Positions 56,707 to 64,000 of a stretch of 64,000 nt of DNA are shown here, in pieces. This DNA is from Lelliottia amnigena. GTDB taxonomy: Bacteria; Pseudomonadota; Gammaproteobacteria; Enterobacterales; Enterobacteriaceae. Both the position numbers and the translations under genes were made by a program. Below the pieces are notes generated by a model. The model was not told where the DNA came from. It saw nothing but the letters and a program-made list of their open reading frames with translations, and made no database searches. How positions within the stretch are numbered: the stretch's first letter is position 1; every line of letters starts with the position of its first letter. The stretch lies in assembly GCA_900635465.1 (NCBI GenBank), contig LR134135.1, forward strand, positions 3,968,001 through 4,032,000, in the 5' to 3' direction.

Positions 56707-57991
56707 TTACTTCAAGTCGGCCTGAACCTGATGAATCGGTTTCGCCCATGGGTTTTTCGCCTGAACGTCAGCAGGTAACGTTGCCACAGCGCGTTTCGCT
56801 TCGTCTTTAGAGGCGTAAACGCCACTAACCAGCGTGTACCATGGCTGCCCGTTGCGAGTCGACTGATAAACCACATAGTTTTTCAGGTTCGATTTTTTCG
56901 CCCAGTTATTCAGATTGTCGTAGTTAGACGAACTGCTCAACTGAAGCGTGTAATTGTTGGACGGTGCGGCCTTCATTGCCCCAACATTACCCGAAGACTT
57001 ACCGGATGCAGAGCCAGACGTTGATGCAGTCGCGGCAGGAGCCGGTGTTGCTGCGGTGACTTTCGGTGCCGCTGTCGCTACAGGTGTTTTCACCGGCCGT
57101 GCTGGTAGCGGTTTCCGTTGGCTTGGGCTGGGCAACCGGTTTGGCTTCCGTGGCTTTAGCAACGGTCTGCGGTTTCGTTTCGCGCTTCGGCTCAATCACC
57201 GCTTTTTGACGCTCTGGACGCGAAGTGGCAGCCTGAGTTTGACGCGGTTTGGTTTCGGTTGCTGCGGTTTGCGGTTGTGCATTCCCGCCACGAATTGGCG
57301 CGACGGTTGCAGGCTCGGTTGGCAGCGTGGAGTTAGCCACCACGTTATTCACCTGATCCTGGTTCTGCGTGAGCGCGTTGTTCAGATCGCCCTGAACTTC
57401 AACACGCTGCTGGCCTTCAGGTGCCGCACTTGCCTGGCCCTGAGTTGGCGTAGCCGAAACAGGAGGCAGTGAGACATCCTGCGGAGCATTGGTTGGATTG
57501 CCCGCGGTCTGTTCAGCAGACGTCGTGCCTGGCGCAGGTTGCACACCATTGGCCTGATCTGCTGCATCATTATTATTGCCCGAAAGATTGATGCTCTTTT
57601 CGGTTGAAGCGGTCTGCTCATTTGAGGGGGTAGACGGTGCTTTCAGCGCAGAACCGATGCCGATAATCAGCAGCAGCAGGACAAAAACGCCAAGACCCAT
57701 CATAACGTACTGACGTGAAGCGGGTTTCGCCGCCACTTTTTTACGTTTACGCGGGCGACGCTCTACAGACTCTTCGTCCAGTGATTCATCATCAGACTCA
57801 TAATCCTCTTCTTCACGCTCATCGCGCGCGTTGCGGCTACGTGACGGACGACGATCGTCTGCATCCAAATCAACATCATCGAAGTTGATTTGCGGCTCAT
57901 TATCATCGCGATCTGAAGATTGACGAGAACGACCAGTACGACGATCGCTGGGATCGGGTTTCAGCTCGTCTTCTGGTTTGAATTCATCCAT
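56707..57991 (-). pseudogene. damX: Cell-division SPOR protein DamX, frameshifted
   Basis: Two overlapping frames together make one DamX. The 5' frame (from 57991) holds the charged cytoplasmic N-terminus, a single membrane segment (about residues 95-115, [20 protein letters not shown]) and the Pro/Thr/Gln-rich periplasmic linker up to TETATSTA, then runs into unrelated sequence and stops at 56999. The 3' frame continues [18 protein letters not shown] and ends with the SPOR domain ([35 protein letters not shown]). Removing one of the two bases CC at 57093-57094 joins them as [14 protein letters not shown]. coli DamX binds septal peptidoglycan through SPOR. The break would remove that domain; sequencing error remains possible. 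Confidence 0.88.
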
Positions 57992-58083
57992 TTAACACCC
58001 CACTCAAAGGCTCATGCTTACGACGTTGCATTTCACCTGAAGCTAAATAGCTACCTGTAACAGTAGCCTGACCTTTCTAGTTG

Positions 58084-59172
58084 TTACGCCTGCTGGCAAT
58101 CAGCAATAGCGCCAAGAACCACATCATGCGACACTCCGCCGCGCACTTCACTCTTCCCTATTGCCAGTGGGAGCACTAAGCGCATCTCACCCGCCAAAAC
58201 TTTTTTATCGCGCATCATGTGGGGTAAATACGCGTGCGAAGACATCTCGCGCGGCCCCGTTACCGGTAAGCCAGCACGCTCAAGCAGCGTGATGATGCGT
58301 TGAGTCTCTTCTTGCTTAAATTGACCCAGACGTTCAGAGGTACGCGCGGCCATCACCATGCCCGCTGCAACCGCTTCGCCATGAAGCCAATTGCCGTAAC
58401 CCATCTCCGCCTCAATCGCGTGACCGAACGTGTGCCCCAGATTCAGTAAAGCACGTAAGCCCGTTTCACGCTCGTCTGCTGCAACGACTTCTGCTTTTAG
58501 CTCACAACAACGGCGGATGCAGTAAGCCAGCGCTTTACCGTCAAGGTTAAGCAATGCATCCATGTTCTCTTCCAGCCAGCTAAAGAACTCGCCGTCCAGA
58601 ATAATGCCGTATTTGATCACTTCAGCCAGGCCTGATGCCAATTCGCGCTGGGGCAATGTGTTCAGACAGTCGAGATCCACAACCACCGATGCGGGCTGAT
58701 AGAACGCGCCAATCATGTTTTTGCCAAGCGGATGGTTAACCGCTGTTTTGCCGCCAACCGAAGAATCGACCTGTGATAAAAGCGTGGTAGGAATTTGAAT
58801 AAAACGAACACCACGTTGATAACTTGCCGCAGCAAAACCCGTTAGATCGCCAACAACACCACCGCCGAGGGCAAGTAGTGTCGTATCGCGACCATGCGGT
58901 TTTTGCAGTAATGCGGTAAAGACGGTCTCAAGGACCGCCAGGCTTTTATACTGCTCGCCATCAGGCAAAATCACACTGTCGACGTTCACACCTGCCTGTT
59001 CCAGCAGATGACGAATTTTGTCGAGATAAAGCGGAGCCAGCGTCTCGTTGGTGACAAGCATAGCTTGATCACCCGCTTTCAGTGGTAAGAAGGAAGCTGG
59101 GTCGTTAAACAAACCAGCCGCGATGGTGATAGGGTAACTACGTTCCCCGAGAGTAACTGTAATCCTCTCCAT
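58084..59172 (-). CDS. aroB: 3-dehydroquinate synthase
   Basis: A 362-residue NAD- and metal-dependent enzyme for the second step of the shikimate pathway. The glycine-rich [19 protein letters not shown] (about residues 100-118) and the metal-site [18 protein letters not shown] (about 244-262) are visible. It lies 57 nt after aroK, in the order found at the head of the dam superoperon. Confidence 0.97.
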   Translation of the reverse strand: MERITVTLGERSYPITIAAGLFNDPASFLPLKAGDQAMLVTNETLAPLYLDKIRHLLEQAGVNVDSVILPDGEQYKSLAVLETVFTALLQKPHGRDTTLLALGGGVVGDLTGFAAASYQRGVRFIQIPTTLLSQVDSSVGGKTAVNHPLGKNMIGAFYQPASVVVDLDCLNTLPQRELASGLAEVIKYGIILDGEFFSWLEENMDALLNLDGKALAYCIRRCCELKAEVVAADERETGLRALLNLGHTFGHAIEAEMGYGNWLHGEAVAAGMVMAARTSERLGQFKQEETQRIITLLERAGLPVTGPREMSSHAYLPHMMRDKKVLAGEMRLVLPLAIGKSEVRGGVSHDVVLGAIADCQQA

Positions 59173-59229
59173 GACGCGACATCCACCTTAAATGCTATTA
59201 CCCGTGGGCGAGTGTATATAAAGCCAGAA

Positions 59230-59751
59230 TCAGTTGCTTTCCAGCATATGAATAATCTGGTTTGCAACGACTTTTGCGCTCTGATCGTCGGTACGAATCG
59301 TTACGTCAGCAATTTCTTCGTACAGTGGATTGCGTTCACCAGCCAGTGCTTCAAGAACTTCACGTGGAGGCGTTTCAACCTGCAGTAACGGGCGCTTTTT
59401 ATCACGCTGCGTACGTGCGAGTTGTTTCTCGATAGTCGTCTCAAGATAAACCACAACGCCGCGGGCCGAGAGACGGTTACGCGTTTCACGAGATTTTACA
59501 GAACCGCCGCCAGTAGCCAGCACAATGCCCTGTTTTTCCGTAAGTTCATTGATAACTTTTTCTTCACGGTCACGGAAACCTTCTTCGCCTTCTACATCGA
59601 AGACCCAGCCCACATCAGCTCCGGTTCGTTTCTCAATCTCGTGATCAGAATCGTAAAATTCCATATTGAGTTGTTGAGCTAACTGGCGCCCAATAGTGCT
59701 TTTGCCGGCACCCATAGGCCCAACCAGAAAGATATTGCGTTTCTCTGCCAT
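59230..59751 (-). CDS. aroK: Shikimate kinase 1
   Basis: A 173-residue nucleoside-monophosphate-kinase-fold enzyme for the fifth shikimate step. The P-loop is [13 protein letters not shown] (about residues 11-23). The [16 protein letters not shown] and ATGGGSV motifs bind shikimate. Near-identical to E. coli AroK. First gene of the dam superoperon. Confidence 0.97.
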   Translation of the reverse strand: MAEKRNIFLVGPMGAGKSTIGRQLAQQLNMEFYDSDHEIEKRTGADVGWVFDVEGEEGFRDREEKVINELTEKQGIVLATGGGSVKSRETRNRLSARGVVVYLETTIEKQLARTQRDKKRPLLQVETPPREVLEALAGERNPLYEEIADVTIRTDDQSAKVVANQIIHMLESN

Positions 59752-59865
59752 TTTTTCGGTACTACTAAGACTATTCGTTAATGGTAATTCCGGCTTCGCG
59801 AGTACTCAACGTAGCAGGACATGAACTGAAACCTCATATGCGATAGTGCGAGAGTCAGACTAAAA

Positions 59866-59895
59866 ATTATCTCAGTAGTCCTGCTTGTTTGGCAA
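59866..59895 (-). promoter_or_regulatory. Candidate aroK promoter
   Basis: Minus-strand -35 TTGCCA (59890-59895), an 18-nt spacer and -10 GATAAT (59866-59871), giving a leader of about 105 nt before the aroK ATG. The rest of the 297-nt spacer 59752-60048 holds no gene that I can support. Confidence 0.55.
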
Positions 59896-60048
59896 CTGAT
59901 TAAATCACCATGCCAAATGCTTAGGGGCAACAAGAGGTAAGATTAGAGAAGCTGAAACTCAAATCGGTACTCCTTGTATGCTAATTCATGCCTCACGTCA
60001 AACATCTGCAACAAACTGGGTGCAAAATCCTCGCGGTGATCGTTTCGG

Positions 60049-61290
60049 TTACTGAATATCAATCAGGCGTGGCGTAATAAACACCACCAGCTCGCGACGC
60101 TCGTTATCTTTGCCGTCATGGCGGAAAAACTGGCCCAGCAAGGGAACATGTCCGAGACCCGGGACGCTATCACTGGCCGTTTTATTCTTTTGAGAGAAAA
60201 TACCGCCCAGTGCCAGCGTTTCTCCACTTTTCACTTCGACCTGAGTTTCGATCTCCTGCTTATCAATCGCCAGCGTTTCACCATCAGCCTGCTGTAAAAC
60301 TTGCCCCGGCATATTTTCGCTAATACGCAGCTTCAAACGCACCCGTCCGTTGGGAAGCACGACTGGCGTCACTTCCATGCCCAAAACCGCCTCTTTAAAT
60401 TCCACCGAGGTCGCTCCGCTCTCACCGCTGGAAACCTGGTAAGGAATTTCGCTGCCCTGTTTAATACTGGCGGGCTGCATATGCGAAGCCAAAAGCCGGG
60501 GACTGGCAATAATCTCCAACTGTTGCTTTTGCTCAAGGGCGGAAAGCTCCAGATCCAAAAGTCTGCCGTCAATTCGACCAATGTTGAATCCGACATGGGT
60601 AGTGGCATTGGCAACGGAAAGATCGACGCCCATCGTGGTGACTTGCCCCGGTGCCCCTGCACCTTGCGCCTCGGCAAGATTCCATTTCACGCCAAGCTCA
60701 CGCAGGCTTTTTTCATTTATCGTGACGATATGCGCTTCCAGCTCCACCTGAGCGATGGGCAGATCCATCTCTTTTACCCAGTGTTGAAAGTTATCAAGCA
60801 CTGAAGGAATATCGCGCACCAGTAATCGATTCGTGCGTTTGTCGACGGATAAACTCCCTTTTGGGCTGAGCTGTTTCTCGGCGGATTTCTGTAGTTCGCC
60901 GCCGTCTGCATAGGCCAGAGCATAGCTGCGCGACGCAAGCGGGACATCCAGTTTGAGCCTGGTCTTCTCCTCTTCATTACGCGCCTGCTGGTCACGTTGC
61001 CATGCGGCAGTGTTAACATAAAAAATACCGCGCTCCTCGCGTAACACCAGCCCAGCGCTGGTGACTACGGTTTGCAGCGCCTGCCGCCAGGGCACACGCG
61101 TTAAATGCAGCGATAGCGTACCGGTAACATCGGGTGAAACGATAAGGTTACGGTTCTCCAGCTCGACCAACGACTGCAAAACCTGAACAACCGGTACGTC
61201 ATCAACCACCAGGGTCACTGGCTTTTGAGCGATGCTCCATGCCGACGTGCTGAACAGCGCTAGCAGGGCGACTATCCTTGTTATTTTCAT
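60049..61290 (-). CDS. hofQ: Secretin-like DNA uptake protein HofQ
   Basis: A 413-residue secretin-family outer-membrane protein of the competence/type IV pilus type, related to PilQ and ComE. It has a signal peptide (residues 1-21, IVALLALFSTSAWS), N-terminal secretin short domains and the C-terminal secretin core (residues about 230-410, LELSALEQKQQLEIIASPRL; ETLALGGIFS). I use the ATG at 61288-61290 (MKITRIVALL), with AAGGA eight bases upstream. It overlaps hofP by 89 nt. In E. coli its homologue supports use of DNA as a nutrient. Confidence 0.93.
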   Translation of the reverse strand: MKITRIVALLALFSTSAWSIAQKPVTLVVDDVPVVQVLQSLVELENRNLIVSPDVTGTLSLHLTRVPWRQALQTVVTSAGLVLREERGIFYVNTAAWQRDQQARNEEEKTRLKLDVPLASRSYALAYADGGELQKSAEKQLSPKGSLSVDKRTNRLLVRDIPSVLDNFQHWVKEMDLPIAQVELEAHIVTINEKSLRELGVKWNLAEAQGAGAPGQVTTMGVDLSVANATTHVGFNIGRIDGRLLDLELSALEQKQQLEIIASPRLLASHMQPASIKQGSEIPYQVSSGESGATSVEFKEAVLGMEVTPVVLPNGRVRLKLRISENMPGQVLQQADGETLAIDKQEIETQVEVKSGETLALGGIFSQKNKTASDSVPGLGHVPLLGQFFRHDGKDNERRELVVFITPRLIDIQ

Positions 61291-61603
61291 TTTTCGTTCC
61301 TTCTCGTTTCCATTGCCATTCCTTCGGGTCACATCCGTCACCAACCTCGATGACCATTTCCGTATCATTTATCGCCAGAACTCGCCAGCCTGATGGCAGG
61401 TGATCTTCCTGATGGGCACGATGCCAGCGATCCTGCTCATCTTTCATAATGCCCACAACACCTGCGCTGCGGATGAGTCCCTGGTAGTGCCATTTGTTGA
61501 GCTTCCCGACCTCACAGCGATCCACGGGCGGTCGAAACGGATCGCGCATCCCAGTGAGAAAAACCAGTGAGCACAGGATCAACCCGCGTAGCTCAGTTCG
61601 CAT
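61202..61603 (-). CDS. hofP: DNA utilisation protein HofP
   Basis: A 133-residue exported protein with a hydrophobic N-terminus (GLILCSLVFLTGM) followed by RDPFRPP, the PilP-like DPF motif. It probably links the inner-membrane assembly proteins to the HofQ secretin. Its last 89 nt overlap the start of hofQ in another frame. Overlaps hofO by 11 nt. Confidence 0.88.
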   Translation of the reverse strand: MRTELRGLILCSLVFLTGMRDPFRPPVDRCEVGKLNKWHYQGLIRSAGVVGIMKDEQDRWHRAHQEDHLPSGWRVLAINDTEMVIEVGDGCDPKEWQWKREGTKNENNKDSRPASAVQHVGMEHRSKASDPGG

Positions 61604-62054
61604 GTAGACTCTCCACCTGCACGATTAGCTTTAGCCGTGATTCGCCGGGTTCGACGGAAAAGGCCGTCACCCCCATTCCACGCTGCGCGATCGCGTCAAA
61701 CAGATCGGGAATCTGCATCCAGTCTGCGTCTAAAGAGAGTTCACCGCCTTTCGCATTGGGCAGCCAGCGAACTAACCGCGCACCATGCGTTTGAAAATCC
61801 AGAGGCGAAAAGGCCTGCCGCCCAGAAATATCTGGTTGTTCCTCAGCATGGCCTCGCTGAACTTCGCTCGTCCAAAGTGCTTTCACCACTGTGGTGATGG
61901 GCTCTCGTTTTGTTTCAAGTTGAGAAACGTGCTGTATCGCCGGGCGCGTGAGTATCAAATACGCCGTCAGCAGCACGCAGCCTGAAATCAGGCCCCAGAT
62001 CAGAATGCGCGTGCGCGAACGAAACGCATACCACCGTTCGAATAAGCTGTGCAC
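61593..62054 (-). CDS. hofO: DNA utilisation protein HofO (PilO-like)
   Basis: A 153-residue bitopic inner-membrane protein: a short basic cytoplasmic start, one membrane segment (about residues 17-36, ILIWGLISGCVLLTAYLIL) and a periplasmic coiled-coil plus ferredoxin-like region. This is the topology of PilO. Third gene of the hofMNOPQ operon, 3 nt after hofN. Confidence 0.87.
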   Translation of the reverse strand: MHSLFERWYAFRSRTRILIWGLISGCVLLTAYLILTRPAIQHVSQLETKREPITTVVKALWTSEVQRGHAEEQPDISGRQAFSPLDFQTHGARLVRWLPNAKGGELSLDADWMQIPDLFDAIAQRGMGVTAFSVEPGESRLKLIVQVESLHAN

Positions 62055-62057
62055 GTC

Positions 62058-62576
62058 TCACTCCTGGCGCTGGAGTGTGAGGCTGTACGTCCAGCGCCCC
62101 TGATTATCCTGCTGCAGCTCCCCCGCAGGCCCAAGCGTGAAGCCACCGAAGTGCTTCAATGATTCAGTGAGTTTTTGAAGGGATAAAAGCGTCGTGGCAT
62201 AACCTTTCAACACCAGGCTGGACTGCTGAAATGACATTTGCGTGAGCCATACCTGCTCCGGAATCGCCAACGCCAGCGCCACGAGCGTTGGCTGCCAGGC
62301 TTGCGTTTTAGTCAGCAAAACAGCCGCTTGTTGGGTGAGTTGCTGTTGCTCGTGTTGCGCTCGCCAGCGCGCACGATGGGCCTCGAGCTTTTGTTGAATC
62401 GCCATATCGCCCACCAGATACACCTCCAGCACGTGCGAACGTATCGCGAAGCGCGATCGCAGACTCATCATCACGGTGAGGGAAAGCAGTAACGACCCAA
62501 CAAAGAGTAACGTCCAGAAACGCCAGCAACGCTGTTGTCGCCATTGCCGCCACGGCAAAAAGTTAGTGGTTTTCAT
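62058..62576 (-). CDS. hofN: DNA utilisation protein HofN (PilN-like)
   Basis: A 172-residue bitopic membrane protein with the family start NFLPWRQWRQQR, one membrane segment (about residues 20-40, FWTLLFVGSLLLSLTVMM) and a periplasmic coiled coil. Topology and order match PilN, which contacts PilM through its cytoplasmic end. Its ATG overlaps the hofM stop by 4 nt. Confidence 0.88.
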   Translation of the reverse strand: MKTTNFLPWRQWRQQRCWRFWTLLFVGSLLLSLTVMMSLRSRFAIRSHVLEVYLVGDMAIQQKLEAHRARWRAQHEQQQLTQQAAVLLTKTQAWQPTLVALALAIPEQVWLTQMSFQQSSLVLKGYATTLLSLQKLTESLKHFGGFTLGPAGELQQDNQGRWTYSLTLQRQE

Positions 62577-63356
62577 TCAACGATGTCCCCCATCGCAAGG
62601 GCCAGAGCGACGGTAAAGTCCGCTCCACAGTCAGGCAATGGCGGCAAATTACGTGAGACCAGAGTGAAAGGATCAAGATTATCAGCCGCGAAAAGAGCCA
62701 TATCTTCAGGCTTAAGCGCCAAAAGCGCCGCCAGATCTCCCACCGCTGCTGCCTCGGTCAGTGGCTTACGGCCCCACTGGTGACGCGTTGCCCATAGCCA
62801 GTGGCGATCGTCGCGCCAGACCGCGCAGTGGAAAGGAGGCTGAAGAAGTAGCAGTAAATTCACCAGCGCACCCGCATCCGGCGTAATCGCCGCAACATGC
62901 AGACGGAGCGTGTTTGCCAGCGTTAACAATGCCGCGACCTCTTTGTTTTGTGCAGCGGTTACCTGGAACGAACGGGTCAGCGTATCCTGCACATAATCGA
63001 AGCACAGCGCATCGGGTGCCATTTCAAGCTCGCGTGACATGGCTGAAGCAATCCACGAGGCTTGCTCACTGTCGCGTAAGTTGAGTGCCGGACAAGGAAG
63101 CGCTTTTTTGCAACGTTCGTGCAGCGGGGAATGCGAGGAAAATCCGGTGATGGTGCGGCAAGACCTTGCTCCAGGTACGTAGCGCAGCAACCAATTGTTC
63201 TGGCTCAATAATTTGTCCATCACGGATAATTCCCCGCTCCAGCGGAATTTGCCACCAACGGCGCAGATTCCATCCGGTTCGCTCCTTTGTAAGACAGACA
63301 GCTAAAACCCTATCTTGTTGAATATGAACACCTGTTCGCCACGTTTTGAAAGCCAT
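62573..63356 (-). pseudogene. hofM: Type IV pilus assembly-like protein HofM, frameshifted at a homopolymer
   Basis: The gene is split over two frames. The 5' frame (ATG at 63354-63356) reads AFKTWRTGVHIQQDRVLAVC up to AARTLQK and then runs out of frame to a stop at 63066. The 3' frame continues KALPCPALNLRDSEQASWIA and ends at 62573 with the rest of the PilM-like ATPase fold. The break is in a run of six A residues (plus-strand T at 63104-63109). Five As would give RTLQKALPCPAL and a protein of about 260 residues, the E. coli length. The frameshift could be real, slippery, or a sequencing error. First gene of hofMNOPQ. Confidence 0.85.
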
Positions 63357-63476
63357 GCTTCACGATCTCCTTATCGCCCGTCCTTTTGACGGCTATATCA
63401 ATGATTCAGGCTTGCCTTTATACTACCGGCCGATTGTTTAGAAACTGCCCAAGTGAAACTAAATGGGAAATCTCCA
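63357..63476. promoter_or_regulatory. Divergent hofM-mrcA promoter region
   Basis: A 120-nt spacer between divergent genes. TATACT at 63419-63424 is a fair plus-strand -10 for mrcA, but no good -35 was found at 16-18 nt. The hofM promoter was not located. Confidence 0.4.
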
Positions 63477-64000
63477 GTGAAGTTCGTAAAGTATTTATTG
63501 ATCCTTGCAGTCTGTTGCATTCTGCTGGGAGCAGGCTCGATTTATGGTTTGTACAAATATATTGAGCCGCAACTGCCTGATGTCGCCACGCTACGCGATG
63601 TGCGACTGCAAATCCCGATGCAGGTCTACAGTGCCGACGGTGAATTGATCGCTCAATATGGCGAAAAGCGCCGTATTCCGCTGACCTTAAATGAAATTCC
63701 TCCGGTGATGGTGAAGGCCTTTATCGCCACGGAAGACAGCCGTTTTTATGAACACCATGGCGTCGATCCTGTGGGGATTTTCCGTGCCGCAAGCGTGGCA
63801 TTGTTCTCCGGTCACGCTTCCCAGGGGGCAAGTACGATTACGCAGCAGCTGGCGCGTAACTTCTTCCTGAGCCCGGAAAAAACGCTGACGCGTAAGATCA
63901 AGGAAGTGTTTCTTGCTATTCGCATCGAGCAATTGCTGAGCAAAGACGAAATCCTCGAGCTTTATCTCAACAAGATCTATCTGGGATATCGCGCGTACGG
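63477..64000 (+). CDS. mrcA: Penicillin-binding protein 1a (5' part, cut by window edge)
   Basis: The first 174 codons of the bifunctional peptidoglycan synthase PBP1a; the frame is open at the right edge. The start is GTG (63477), as in E. coli. A short cytoplasmic start and membrane anchor (YLLILAVCCILLGAGSIYGL, about residues 5-24) precede the glycosyltransferase domain. That domain shows motif 1 with the catalytic glutamate (ATEDSRFYEHHGVD) and motif 2 (QGASTITQQLARNF). Divergent from the hof operon. Confidence 0.97.
   Translation, partial: MKFVKYLLILAVCCILLGAGSIYGLYKYIEPQLPDVATLRDVRLQIPMQVYSADGELIAQYGEKRRIPLTLNEIPPVMVKAFIATEDSRFYEHHGVDPVGIFRAASVALFSGHASQGASTITQQLARNFFLSPEKTLTRKIKEVFLAIRIEQLLSKDEILELYLNKIYLGYRAY

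Overview
The window is a stretch of enterobacterial chromosome from a member of the Enterobacteriaceae outside Escherichia. Gene order and protein sequence follow the E. coli rpoA-to-mrcA interval almost gene for gene. A malonate decarboxylase operon, a cytosine deaminase next to nirB, and the near loss of the type II secretion (gsp) locus point to the Enterobacter/Lelliottia/Klebsiella side of the family. The genus is an inference; no database search was run. Gene names rest on recognising protein families and conserved order.

Bases 1-12600 hold three ribosomal operons on the minus strand, read from right to left: S10 (rpsJ to rpsQ), spc (rplN to rpmJ) and alpha (rpsM to rpoA, with rpoA cut by the window edge). 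Each has a recognisable promoter, and the S10 terminator sits just before the spc promoter. Bases 12788-14040 hold a broken prepilin peptidase remnant, bacterioferritin (bfr) and its ferredoxin (bfd). Bases 14117-20466 hold the str operon (rpsL-rpsG-fusA-tufA), preceded by yheO-tusDCB. Next come fkpA, slyX and slyD, then kefG-kefB-yheV (glutathione-gated K+ efflux), then the ABC-F ATPase yheS.

Bases 27334-35311 carry mdcR (plus strand) and mdcABCDEFGH (minus strand). Together they encode a biotin-independent malonate decarboxylase, the enzymes that build and charge its prosthetic group, a transporter and a LysR regulator. In E. coli yheS, yheT and yheU are contiguous; here the mdc block lies between yheS and yheT. 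The conserved order resumes with yheT-yheU-prkB, yhfA, crp, yhfK, argD, pabA, yhfG-fic, ppiA, tsgA, a cytosine deaminase, nirBDC-cysG, the lipoprotein yhfL, the dam superoperon (aroK-aroB-damX-dam-rpe-gph-trpS), the hofMNOPQ competence/DNA-uptake-like operon and the start of mrcA.

The content is mostly core genome: no insertion sequences, prophage, CRISPR array, tRNA or rRNA genes were seen. The most notable departures are single-base frameshifts in three genes (the prepilin peptidase remnant, damX and hofM), an early stop in dam relative to E. coli, a Fic protein with a degenerate catalytic motif overlapping its small partner yhfG, and the mdc insertion. I found no convincing undescribed system.
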